Shown: piece by piece, positions 1-6,162 of the stretch
Position numbering within the stretch: position 1 is the first letter of the stretch
How the letters are laid out: each line of letters starts with the position of its first letter
NCBI GenBank assembly: GCA_903898475.1
Contig: CAIUFU010000176.1
Coordinates: 1 to 17,208 of the forward strand
From: an uncultured Alphaproteobacteria bacterium
Lineage (GTDB): Bacteria > Pseudomonadota > Alphaproteobacteria > Rickettsiales > UBA1997
Direction: 5' to 3'
Length of the DNA stretch: 17,208 bases
Made by a program: the position numbers and the translations under genes
Notes under the pieces: model-generated
What the model saw: the letters and a program-made list of their open reading frames with translations, nothing else
Databases searched by the model: none
Told to the model about the DNA's origin: nothing

Positions 1-20
1 ATTCAATTCTCGGGCTAGAA

Positions 21-45
21 TCACCCTTCGACAGGCTCAGGGTGA
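21..45. repeat. REP-like inverted repeat
   Basis: A 7-bp perfect stem, TCACCCT at 21-27 and AGGGTGA at 39-45, encloses an 11-nt loop. The core CCTTCGACAGGCTCAGG is of the kind found as a dispersed intergenic repeat in many bacterial genomes. It lies beyond the terminator that follows gcvH. Whether it is repeated elsewhere in this genome cannot be seen from the window. Confidence 0.55.
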
Positions 46-60
46 CTAAGAGTTGGATAA

Positions 61-107
61 AAAAAATCCTTGGATCCGCTTTTAAAAAGCAAATCCAAGG
101 ATTTTTT
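61..107. terminator. bidirectional intrinsic terminator after gcvH
   Basis: A perfect 15-bp inverted repeat has arms at 61-75 and 93-107, each carrying ATCCAAGGAT or its complement flanked by a six-base A or T run. A second small dyad (GCTTTT/AAAAGC, 78-90) sits in the loop. Read on the minus strand, the stem ends in a T run 24 bp past the gcvH stop, so it should end the secG-gcvT-gcvH transcript. The A run on the other side also gives a T-ended hairpin on the plus strand. Confidence 0.85.
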
Positions 108-130
108 ATTTTTAGTCTTTCTTAAAAATC

Positions 131-496
131 CTACTGATCTTGTAAGAATTTTTTGTAACCAGCTTCATCCATCGCATCATCCAAATCAGCAGCATTGCTC
201 ATTTTAACTTTAGCAATCCAGCCGTCGGTGTAAGAAGCGTTGTTAACTAATTCTGGTTGAGCACCTAGCGCGTCATTTGCAGCAACAACTTCACCAGCAA
301 CTGGAATGTAAACGTCGCTTGCCGATTTAGAAGATTCAACAACTGCGAAAGCAGCGTGTTTTTCATATTTATTGCCAACTTTTGGTAGCTCAACATAATC
401 CAATTCTCCTAGGGCAGAAGCGGCGTATTCGGTGATGCCGATTGTTGCAACATCGCCTTCGATTTTGATCCATTCGTGGTCTTTAGTAAATTTCAT
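131..496 (-). CDS. gcvH: glycine cleavage system H protein
   Basis: Lipoyl carrier protein of the glycine cleavage system. Its lipoyl-lysine arm carries the aminomethyl group from the P protein to the T protein and is then reoxidised by the L protein, in the cytoplasm. The 121 residues match the usual family length. The lipoylation site is K57 in VVESSKSASD, followed by the family's VYIPVAGEV strand; the N-terminus FTKDHEW is also typical. An in-frame GTG lies two codons upstream (502), but GGAG is spaced 5 nt from the ATG at 496, so I use that ATG. It is the last gene of secG-gcvT-gcvH and is followed by a strong terminator. The P-protein gene is not in the window, so gcvP must be elsewhere or absent. 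Confidence 0.96.
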   Translation of the reverse strand: MKFTKDHEWIKIEGDVATIGITEYAASALGELDYVELPKVGNKYEKHAAFAVVESSKSASDVYIPVAGEVVAANDALGAQPELVNNASYTDGWIAKVKMSNAADLDDAMDEAGYKKFLQDQ

Positions 497-529
497 AAGC
501 ACTCCGTTTTGTTAATTAATTAATAAATG

Positions 530-559
530 AACTGCGCTGTAGCGAAGCGTAAGCGAGTT
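530..559 (-). other. imperfect hairpin between gcvT and gcvH
   Basis: AACTGCGCT (530-538) can pair with AGCGAGTT (552-559) with one bulged base. The hairpin overlaps the gcvT stop codon and lies in the 61-bp gap before gcvH. There is no T run, so it is not a typical terminator. It could stabilise or attenuate the gcvT-gcvH message, or be a small REP remnant. Confidence 0.3.
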
Positions 560-1658
560 ATTTTTTTACCGATTTGGTTTTAGCTTCTACGAAAACCGGA
601 GAAGTCAAAACTGCAGGGATTTCACGATCACGAACAACCGCAGAAACTTCGTCACCAACCTTTGCAACAGTTGGGTCGAAATATCCTTGTCCAATTGAAA
701 CTTTTAGATTTGGTGAAAATCCACCAGAGCTTAAAACTCCAATTTTTTTGCCATCTTTTCTGATTTCAGTGCCTTCGCGAGCGATACCGCGATCAAGCAA
801 TTTAACGCCGATTCTTTTGCGTTTTGCGCCTTCAGCTTTTTCTTTCAAGACTCTTTCTGATCCGATAAAGCTAGTGTTGCTTTTGCTTACAACCCAGCCG
901 ATTGCAGCTTCAACAGGTGACGTAGTGTCGTCCAAATCATGTCCGTAAAGTGGGTAGCCCATTTCAAGGCGAAGTGAATCGCGAGCGCCAAGGCCGATTG
1001 GTTTAACTTCTGCTTTAGCTGACATGTCGAGCCAGAATTTTGCTGCAGCAGAATTTTTAATTGAAACCTCAAAGCCATCTTCGCCGGTGTAGCCGGTGCG
1101 GCTGATGAAAACTTCTTCGCCATTTTTGAATTGGTAAGTTCCAAGATTCATGTAAGGCAACTCAGCTAAATTTCCTGAAGCCAAAAAGCTGTTTAAAACT
1201 TCTTCAGCTTTGCCGCCCTGAACCGCGATTAGAGCGCGATCGGCAAGTTCAACAAAAGAAATTCCAGCTGGCAAATTTTGGCGAATCCAAGCGGCGTCTT
1301 TTTCTTTGCAGCCGGCATTTAGCACGATGAAAAATTTAGTGTCGGTGATTTTGGTGATGATTAAATCATCAATAATGCCGCCTTCTGGATTGGTCAAAAC
1401 AGTGTATTTGGCAATAGCCGGAGTGCTTAGCGAAAAATCAGTTGGTGTGATGTGAGACAAGAATTTTACTACTTCCGCACCTTCAGCGATGAATTGTCCC
1501 ATGTGCGAAACATCGAAAATTCCAACATTGCCAGAGCGAGTCCATTCGTGCTCTTTCAACATGCCATCAGCATATTGAACTGGCATGTCGAAGCCAGCAA
1601 ATTCTACCATTTTAGCGCCTTGATCGCGGTGAGTTTGGTTTAAAGCTGTAATTTTCAT
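558..1658 (-). CDS. gcvT: glycine cleavage system T protein (aminomethyltransferase)
   Basis: Transfers the methylene group from the aminomethyl-lipoyl H protein to tetrahydrofolate, releasing ammonia and giving 5,10-methylene-THF. At 366 residues it has full family length. Visible family blocks are the N-terminal AGFDMPVQY (21-29), DVSHMGQF (49-56), GGIIDDLI (93-100, containing the expected folate-side aspartate), NAGCKEKD (114-121), GYTGEDGFEV (189-198), GARDSLRLEMGYPLYG (224-239) and the C-terminal REIPAVLTSPVFV. The start ATG lies 14 bp after the secG stop; I see no strong Shine-Dalgarno, so translation may depend on coupling. gcvH follows downstream. I saw no obvious glycine riboswitch ahead of the unit, and secG is the leading gene. 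Confidence 0.96.
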   Translation of the reverse strand: MKITALNQTHRDQGAKMVEFAGFDMPVQYADGMLKEHEWTRSGNVGIFDVSHMGQFIAEGAEVVKFLSHITPTDFSLSTPAIAKYTVLTNPEGGIIDDLIITKITDTKFFIVLNAGCKEKDAAWIRQNLPAGISFVELADRALIAVQGGKAEEVLNSFLASGNLAELPYMNLGTYQFKNGEEVFISRTGYTGEDGFEVSIKNSAAAKFWLDMSAKAEVKPIGLGARDSLRLEMGYPLYGHDLDDTTSPVEAAIGWVVSKSNTSFIGSERVLKEKAEGAKRKRIGVKLLDRGIAREGTEIRKDGKKIGVLSSGGFSPNLKVSIGQGYFDPTVAKVGDEVSAVVRDREIPAVLTSPVFVEAKTKSVKK

Positions 1659-1672
1659 AAATTTTATTTTTG

Positions 1673-2017
1673 TTATTTAACTGGAGGAACTGTTGGTGCA
1701 GCTGGTTCGGCGGCAGTGCCGTCTTTTTCTTGCTGCTCGATAACTTTTTCTAACTCGTTTTTAACTGCTTTGTTAGAAGCGTTTGAAAGTGAGGCGAGAA
1801 TCAAGCAGTTCAGCATGAAAAGACCAATCATAATCATGGTTACTTTGCTTAAAACGCTGGCTGAAGTTTTGCTCGACATTACAGAATTTAACCCGCCAGA
1901 GCCGCCACCAATGCCGCTTAGAGAGTCTCCGTCAGATTTTTGAATTAGTACTAAAATAATTAAAACAACAGCAATGACCACCTGCAAAATTAGCAGGAAT
2001 AGTTGAAGATTTTCCAT
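1673..2017 (-). CDS. secG: preprotein translocase subunit SecG
   Basis: Small inner-membrane subunit of the SecYEG export channel. The 114 residues hold two hydrophobic segments (about 5-25 and 59-77). They are separated by the conserved loop beginning LVLIQKSDGD and a Gly/Ser-rich stretch with GGLNSVMSS. The C-terminus is a charged then Pro/Ala-rich tail (KVIEQQEKDG, ending PPVK), common in alphaproteobacterial SecG. It is the first gene of secG-gcvT-gcvH and is divergent from the glycerol-1-phosphate dehydrogenase-like gene across 99 bp, where promoters for both should lie; I could not pick a convincing -35/-10 pair. That spacer also holds a small dyad, AAGGT/ACCTT at 2072-2086. Confidence 0.94.
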   Translation of the reverse strand: MENLQLFLLILQVVIAVVLIILVLIQKSDGDSLSGIGGGSGGLNSVMSSKTSASVLSKVTMIMIGLFMLNCLILASLSNASNKAVKNELEKVIEQQEKDGTAAEPAAPTVPPVK

Positions 2018-2116
2018 TTTTTAAAATAAATTTGATTTGCTAGAAACCCTTGGCTAACAAGAGCCCGTAAGAAGGTCGCGCACCTTAAAAACCAATTTTT
2101 ATCTCACAAGTTTTTA

Positions 2117-3352
2117 ATGAAAAATTCCCTGCAAAAATCCGGTTTGTCATCCTTGAGTCAAAGGCTCGAAGATCTCGTGAGTTATGGTTGCGGGGTAAAA
2201 TTTGTGCAATCTTCAATGACGTGCATTAAGCAGGACAGAAAAATTATTTTTGTTACTGATGAAAAAATTTGGAAAAATTGCCAAAAGTTTTTTCCTAAGA
2301 ATTTTTTAGAAAGCCTTGAAAAGAATCTGATTTTAAAAAATCCAAAAGCTGACGAAAAAAATCTCAAAAAAATTGCCAGTGCTGCTAAAAACTGCGATTT
2401 AATTTTAGCCTTGGGAAGTGGCGTGATTAACGATTTGTGCAAATTCACCTCGGCGCAAAAAAATATTCCCTACGCTATTTTTGCTTCCGCCGCATCGATG
2501 AATGGCTACCTCTCCAAAAACGCCTCAATCACAATTTTGGGACATAAAAAAACTTTGTCTGCAACTTTGCCAATTGCAGTTTTTTGCGATTTAAAAATTT
2601 TAAAAGCAGCGCCGCTTGAGCTTACGAAAGCGGGAATTGGTGATAGTTTGTGTTTTTATTCTTGTTGGTTTGATTGGTATTTATCGCACAAAATTCTCGG
2701 CACCAAATTTGACGAAAAACCTTTCGAACTTTTGCGCAAAAAAATGGAGTTTTTTGTCAAAAATTTTCAAAAATTTTCCATTCGCGATGAAGAGTTTTTA
2801 AAAATTTTAATCGAAATATTAATGCTGTCAGGGCAGGGAATGACAATGGCAGGAGGTTCTTATCCGGCGAGTCAATCCGAACATTTAATCGCGCATGCCA
2901 TTGAAATGAAATATCCAAAACTGGCAGAAAAAAACTTACACGGCGCGCAAATTGCGGTGACAACTTTAACCGCGGCGCGACTGCAGAAAAATCTTTTGAC
3001 GCTAGATTCTGTTCAGTTGCAGCTTGCAGAAGCCTTAGATCTGCAAACCAAAGATGGCAAAAATGTTGAGAAGTTTTTTGGCAAAAAAATTGCCCAGCAA
3101 TGCCAAAAAGAATACGACCAAAAACTTCTCGAAATTGCAAAAACCAAACCCGCAAATTGGAAAAAAATCAAAACAGAATTGCAAAAAATTCACCTCAACG
3201 AATCGCGCCTAAAAGAAATTTTTTCCCATTTTAAAATCAAAACTACGCCAAGATCGTTAGGCCTTTCCAACCAGCAATATCAAGATTGCGTCGAATATGC
3301 AAAATTCACCAGAAACCGTTTTACATGCCTTGATTTAGAATTATTTTCTTAA
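2117..3352 (+). CDS. egsA: sn-glycerol-1-phosphate dehydrogenase-like protein (AraM/EgsA family)
   Basis: Member of the Fe-ADH-like G1P dehydrogenase family, which reduces dihydroxyacetone phosphate to sn-glycerol-1-phosphate with NAD(P)H. The enzyme makes the archaeal lipid backbone; in some Bacillota the AraM homologue feeds heptaprenylglyceryl phosphate synthesis. Visible features over 411 residues are the nucleotide-binding ALGSGVINDLCKF (98-110), the substrate-region motif ASAASMNGY (123-131), AGIGD with metal-ligand candidate D176, SEHLIAHAIEM with H256 and H260, and LHGAQIAV with H275. All expected metal ligands are therefore present. A roughly 130-residue helical C-terminal region follows. 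The gene stands alone: divergent from secG and convergent with the response regulator. The start has no clear Shine-Dalgarno. Family assignment is firm; substrate and physiological role in this organism are inferred, and dehydroquinate synthase or glycerol dehydrogenase seem less likely given the motif set. Confidence 0.85.
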   Translation: MKNSLQKSGLSSLSQRLEDLVSYGCGVKFVQSSMTCIKQDRKIIFVTDEKIWKNCQKFFPKNFLESLEKNLILKNPKADEKNLKKIASAAKNCDLILALGSGVINDLCKFTSAQKNIPYAIFASAASMNGYLSKNASITILGHKKTLSATLPIAVFCDLKILKAAPLELTKAGIGDSLCFYSCWFDWYLSHKILGTKFDEKPFELLRKKMEFFVKNFQKFSIRDEEFLKILIEILMLSGQGMTMAGGSYPASQSEHLIAHAIEMKYPKLAEKNLHGAQIAVTTLTAARLQKNLLTLDSVQLQLAEALDLQTKDGKNVEKFFGKKIAQQCQKEYDQKLLEIAKTKPANWKKIKTELQKIHLNESRLKEIFSHFKIKTTPRSLGLSNQQYQDCVEYAKFTRNRFTCLDLELFS

Positions 3353-3391
3353 GCCAAGAGAGAAAATATCAATTTTATCGGATAAGGCTCA

Positions 3392-3436
3392 CGAGATCTC
3401 TCACTTCGTTCAAGATGACAGTTTGTGTTGAGAGAT
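3392..3436. repeat. REP-like element with stem-loop between convergent genes
   Basis: The spacer between the dehydrogenase stop and the regulator stop holds the 8-bp palindrome GAGATCTC (3393-3400). It also has a perfect 8-bp inverted repeat, ATCTCTCA at 3396-3403 and TGAGAGAT at 3429-3436. The segment CACTTCGTTCAAGATGAC (3402-3419) resembles a widespread class of intergenic repeats and is similar to the arms of the inverted repeat at 12096-12209. It may act as a weak terminator for both converging genes. Confidence 0.45.
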
Positions 3437-3438
3437 AA

Positions 3439-4104
3439 TTATCCATAAATGACGTAACCGCGATTTCTCACGGTTTGTAAATAATGCGGTTGTTTTGGGT
3501 TGATTTCGATCTTTCTTCTAAGCCTTGTGATTTGCACATCGATGCTTCTTTCGTCGATGCCGCCGCATAAAGCGGATAGGGTTTCGCGAGGTACGGCGTT
3601 GCCTTTTTCTTTGCACAAAATGCTTAAAATTTTTGCTTCAGAGTCAGTAATGTGGATGAATTCTTCGCCTTTTTTTAGGCGTAGATCTTGCAGGTTGAAT
3701 GAAAAATTTCCGAAGGTGCAGATGGTTTCTTTTGGTTGGCTGGTGATGCGTTTTAGAATGTTGTTAACGCGTAGTAATAATTCTTTTGGTTCGAAAGGTT
3801 TTGGTAAATAATCGTCAGCGCCAGCTTCTAAGCCTTTAATGCGATCATCAAAATCGCCGCGCGCTGTGAGCATTATGATCGGAATTTTGGAGGTTTGGCG
3901 TAGTGCGATGGTGAATTCAACGCCGGTTTCGTTGGGCATCATGACGTCAACAATTAGCAAATCGAATTTTATTGCCTGCATTAGCGACTTGGCTTCGGCA
4001 GTGTCTTTGGCAAGTTCCACAGTAAAACCATGTTCGCCAAGAAAGCGGCCGAGTAGGGTGCGAAGGCGAGTGTCGTCGTCGATTACTAAAATATTGTGAG
4101 TCAT
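3439..4104 (-). CDS. OmpR/PhoB-family response regulator
   Basis: Two-component response regulator of 221 residues. The receiver domain (about 1-118) has the acidic cluster D9-D11, phosphoacceptor D53 (IVDVMMP), T80 (MLTARG) and K102 (LPKPFEP). The C-terminal winged-helix DNA-binding domain (about 127-221) contains the recognition-helix region RSIDVQITRLRRKIE and ends with TVRNRGYVIYG. The frame stays open upstream to 4200, but that extension runs into kdsA and is not family-like; MTHNILVIDDD is the standard N-terminus and has AAGG 6 nt ahead of the ATG at 4104. It sits 17 bp downstream of kdsA and is probably cotranscribed with it. No kinase is adjacent; the sensor kinase at 10047 is the only candidate partner in the window. 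The target genes are unknown. Confidence 0.93.
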   Translation of the reverse strand: MTHNILVIDDDTRLRTLLGRFLGEHGFTVELAKDTAEAKSLMQAIKFDLLIVDVMMPNETGVEFTIALRQTSKIPIIMLTARGDFDDRIKGLEAGADDYLPKPFEPKELLLRVNNILKRITSQPKETICTFGNFSFNLQDLRLKKGEEFIHITDSEAKILSILCKEKGNAVPRETLSALCGGIDERSIDVQITRLRRKIEINPKQPHYLQTVRNRGYVIYG

Positions 4105-4121
4105 TTTGCCTTTTGAATTAG

Positions 4122-4949
4122 TTAAGAAGCTTTGGCGATTTCGTCGAATTTTTTCATCTTGGTTAAAAGCTTTTCCAAGCCGTCCAATCTTACCATGCAA
4201 GGGCCGTCAGATGGTGCGTTATCTGGGTCTTGATGCACTTCCATAAATACTGCAGCAACGCCAACAGCAACTGCGGCGCACGCCAAAGTTTCTACGAATT
4301 CGCGTTGTCCGCCGCTGGTGCTGCCTTGGCCACCTGGTTGTTGAACTGAGTGAGTTGCGTCAAACACAACAGGGCAGCCGGTTTTAGCCATGATTGGTAG
4401 GCTGCGCATGTCAGAAACCAAAGTGTTGTAGCCAAAACTCACGCCGCGTTCAGTTAGCATGACATTTTTATTTCCGAAGTGATCCATTTTTTTAACGATA
4501 TTTGCGGCGTCCCAAGGCGCTAAAAATTGGCCTTTTTTAATGTTAATAATTTTTCCGCTTTTGGCAGCGGCTTCGAGCAAATCAGTTTGACGGCACAAAA
4601 ATGCGGGGATTTGCAAAATATCAACTTCATCAACTTTAGATAAAATTCGGCAATGTTCTTCATTGTGAATATCGGTGATGATTGGGCAGCCAAATTGTTT
4701 TTTTACTTCAGCAAAAATTGGCAAAGTTTTTTCAAGTCCAGCGCCGCGCTCGCCGCCAATGCTAGATCTGTTAGCTTTATCAAAAGATGATTTATAGATG
4801 AATTGAATGCCAATTTTGTCGCAAATTCTCTTGATGTTTGAAGCCATCATCAAACTGTGATCAAGTGATTCGGTTTGGCAGGGACCTGCGATTAAAACAA
4901 AAGGAAGATTATTAGAGATTGTAATATTTTGAACCGAAATAATACGCAT
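4122..4949 (-). CDS. kdsA: 3-deoxy-8-phosphooctulonate synthase (Kdo-8-P synthase)
   Basis: Condenses phosphoenolpyruvate with arabinose-5-phosphate to Kdo-8-phosphate, the precursor of the inner-core sugar of LPS. The 275 residues match the family. Conserved blocks are LIAGPCQTES (19-28), YKSSFDKANRSS (52-63), ITDIHNEEHC (91-100), NIKKGQFLAPWD (136-147), LTERGVSFGYN (165-175) and FDATHSVQQPGGQGSTSGGQRE (196-217). C24 takes the place of the asparagine found in metal-independent enzymes. Together with H200, E237 and D248 it forms the ligand set of the metal-dependent class. The downstream response regulator follows after 17 bp. The gene is divergent from the M48 peptidase across 94 bp, which must hold both promoters. 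Its presence implies that LPS with Kdo is made. Confidence 0.96.
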   Translation of the reverse strand: MRIISVQNITISNNLPFVLIAGPCQTESLDHSLMMASNIKRICDKIGIQFIYKSSFDKANRSSIGGERGAGLEKTLPIFAEVKKQFGCPIITDIHNEEHCRILSKVDEVDILQIPAFLCRQTDLLEAAAKSGKIINIKKGQFLAPWDAANIVKKMDHFGNKNVMLTERGVSFGYNTLVSDMRSLPIMAKTGCPVVFDATHSVQQPGGQGSTSGGQREFVETLACAAVAVGVAAVFMEVHQDPDNAPSDGPCMVRLDGLEKLLTKMKKFDEIAKAS

Positions 4950-5043
4950 GTGAGTTGATTAATTGAATTAATTTGAAACTTTTTCGACCCCTAACTAACT
5001 CCGTTTTACTCAAAACTCAAACAATAATTCCCTCTTTAAATAA

Positions 5044-6162
5044 ATGTTTTCTAAGCCAATCAGTCTTGTACTAGTTTATGTAATTACGATTATTAACATA
5101 GTCGTTTTAGCCTCGCCATTATTGGCTGTAATTGTTCCATTCGTTCATGTCGATAATAACGCTGTCATCATTGAGCATGCACTTTTTCAAAAAATAAAAT
5201 TCGGATTTTTACTGCTCTGTTTCATCGTCAGTTTTTTGATGCTGATCTATTTGGTGTTAGATTTTTTATTCGGATTTTCTGTTCGCACTTCGCTCAAAGG
5301 TTGTACTCGCTACGAAAAAATTAAGGATTACGACTTTCTCACCGATCTTTTTAACCAGGTAAAAAGCAAGTTCGGTCAAAAAAATGTGAAGCTTTACATC
5401 AAGAATTCGGAAGAGATTAACGCTTACGCTATCAGCAGTTTGGGCAGTCGCGCTATCGTTTTAACCAGCGGCATTATTAATCATTATTTAAATGAATGCC
5501 CAGATCCGAAAAAGTTTTTATATGCTCTGCGCAGCATCATCGGCCATGAAATGTCGCATTTGGTGAATAAAGATTTTCTACCAACTTTTCTCATCATCAC
5601 CAACCAAAAAATCACTAATCTAGTTTCAAAGCTGCTTTTTATCATTTTCAACTTAGCCACTCGCGCCGTAAGTATGATGCCGTTTGGTGGCAGAACTTCG
5701 TCGCAATTAATGCGTGATTCTTATTCGGTAATAAATTTTGCCGTCACCTTTTTTAACCGCTTTGTCGTTTACAATATTTACGAATTTTTGCGCCGCACGC
5801 TTTCACGCTCAATTGAGTTTCGTTGCGATCGTCAATCGGCTAAAGCCTTTGGTGGCAAGAGCATGGCGCTGGCTTTGTCGATGCTTGGTGAAAGCGGTTA
5901 CTACACGATTTTTTCAACTCACCCAAAAACCAAATCAAGAATGGCGCGAGTAGAAAATATCAAAATTTCTGACGCGATTGTGAAGCCGCAATTCTTTGAT
6001 TCTCTCTCTAATTATTTTGCGCTGATGTTTTTGATGGTGATCTGTTTGTACTTCGCGAAGCAGGCCAATGTTGATTATTTTGTGCGTATATACTTGCAAG
6101 ATCATGAAGTAGTTAATCGCAAAGTTGCGGCCCTGTGGCATTTAATTTCACGACTTTTTTAA
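5044..6162 (+). CDS. membrane-bound M48 (HtpX-like) zinc metallopeptidase
   Basis: Integral-membrane zinc peptidase of the M48 family, probably in inner-membrane protein quality control. Over 372 residues, hydrophobic segments lie at about 5-32 and 52-77, with weaker ones near 192-212 and 226-246 and another at 322-340. The zinc site is HEMSH (168-172), with the third ligand probably E258 in RSIEFRCDRQSA and the family aspartate D262. The C-terminal STHPKTKSRMARVENI (291-306) is the usual M48 substrate-cleft segment. It is longer than typical HtpX (about 290 residues) because of the extra region between the zinc motif and E258 and the C-terminal membrane segment and tail. The acyl-CoA synthetase start codon directly follows its stop codon, so the two are surely cotranscribed. 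Exact substrate unknown. Confidence 0.88.
   Translation: MFSKPISLVLVYVITIINIVVLASPLLAVIVPFVHVDNNAVIIEHALFQKIKFGFLLLCFIVSFLMLIYLVLDFLFGFSVRTSLKGCTRYEKIKDYDFLTDLFNQVKSKFGQKNVKLYIKNSEEINAYAISSLGSRAIVLTSGIINHYLNECPDPKKFLYALRSIIGHEMSHLVNKDFLPTFLIITNQKITNLVSKLLFIIFNLATRAVSMMPFGGRTSSQLMRDSYSVINFAVTFFNRFVVYNIYEFLRRTLSRSIEFRCDRQSAKAFGGKSMALALSMLGESGYYTIFSTHPKTKSRMARVENIKISDAIVKPQFFDSLSNYFALMFLMVICLYFAKQANVDYFVRIYLQDHEVVNRKVAALWHLISRLF

Noticed and set aside
497..502. GTG start two codons upstream of the gcvH ATG
   Set aside because: The GGAG sequence would overlap the GTG itself, whereas its spacing of 5 nt to the ATG is right.
2018..2116. Possible glycine riboswitch or RNA gene in the secG leader
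   Set aside because: Only small dyads (for example AAGGT/ACCTT at 2072-2086) are present; the spacer is too short for a tandem glycine aptamer, and no cloverleaf can be drawn.
2757..3155. Minus-strand open frame of 132 codons inside the glycerol-1-phosphate dehydrogenase gene
   Set aside because: It is antisense to a gene with conserved catalytic motifs, and its composition is rich in Phe and Leu as expected from reading A-rich codons backwards.
4105..4200. N-terminal extension of the response regulator up to 4200
   Set aside because: It overlaps the 3' end of kdsA and has no receiver-domain similarity; the ATG at 4104 has a Shine-Dalgarno and gives the standard N-terminus.
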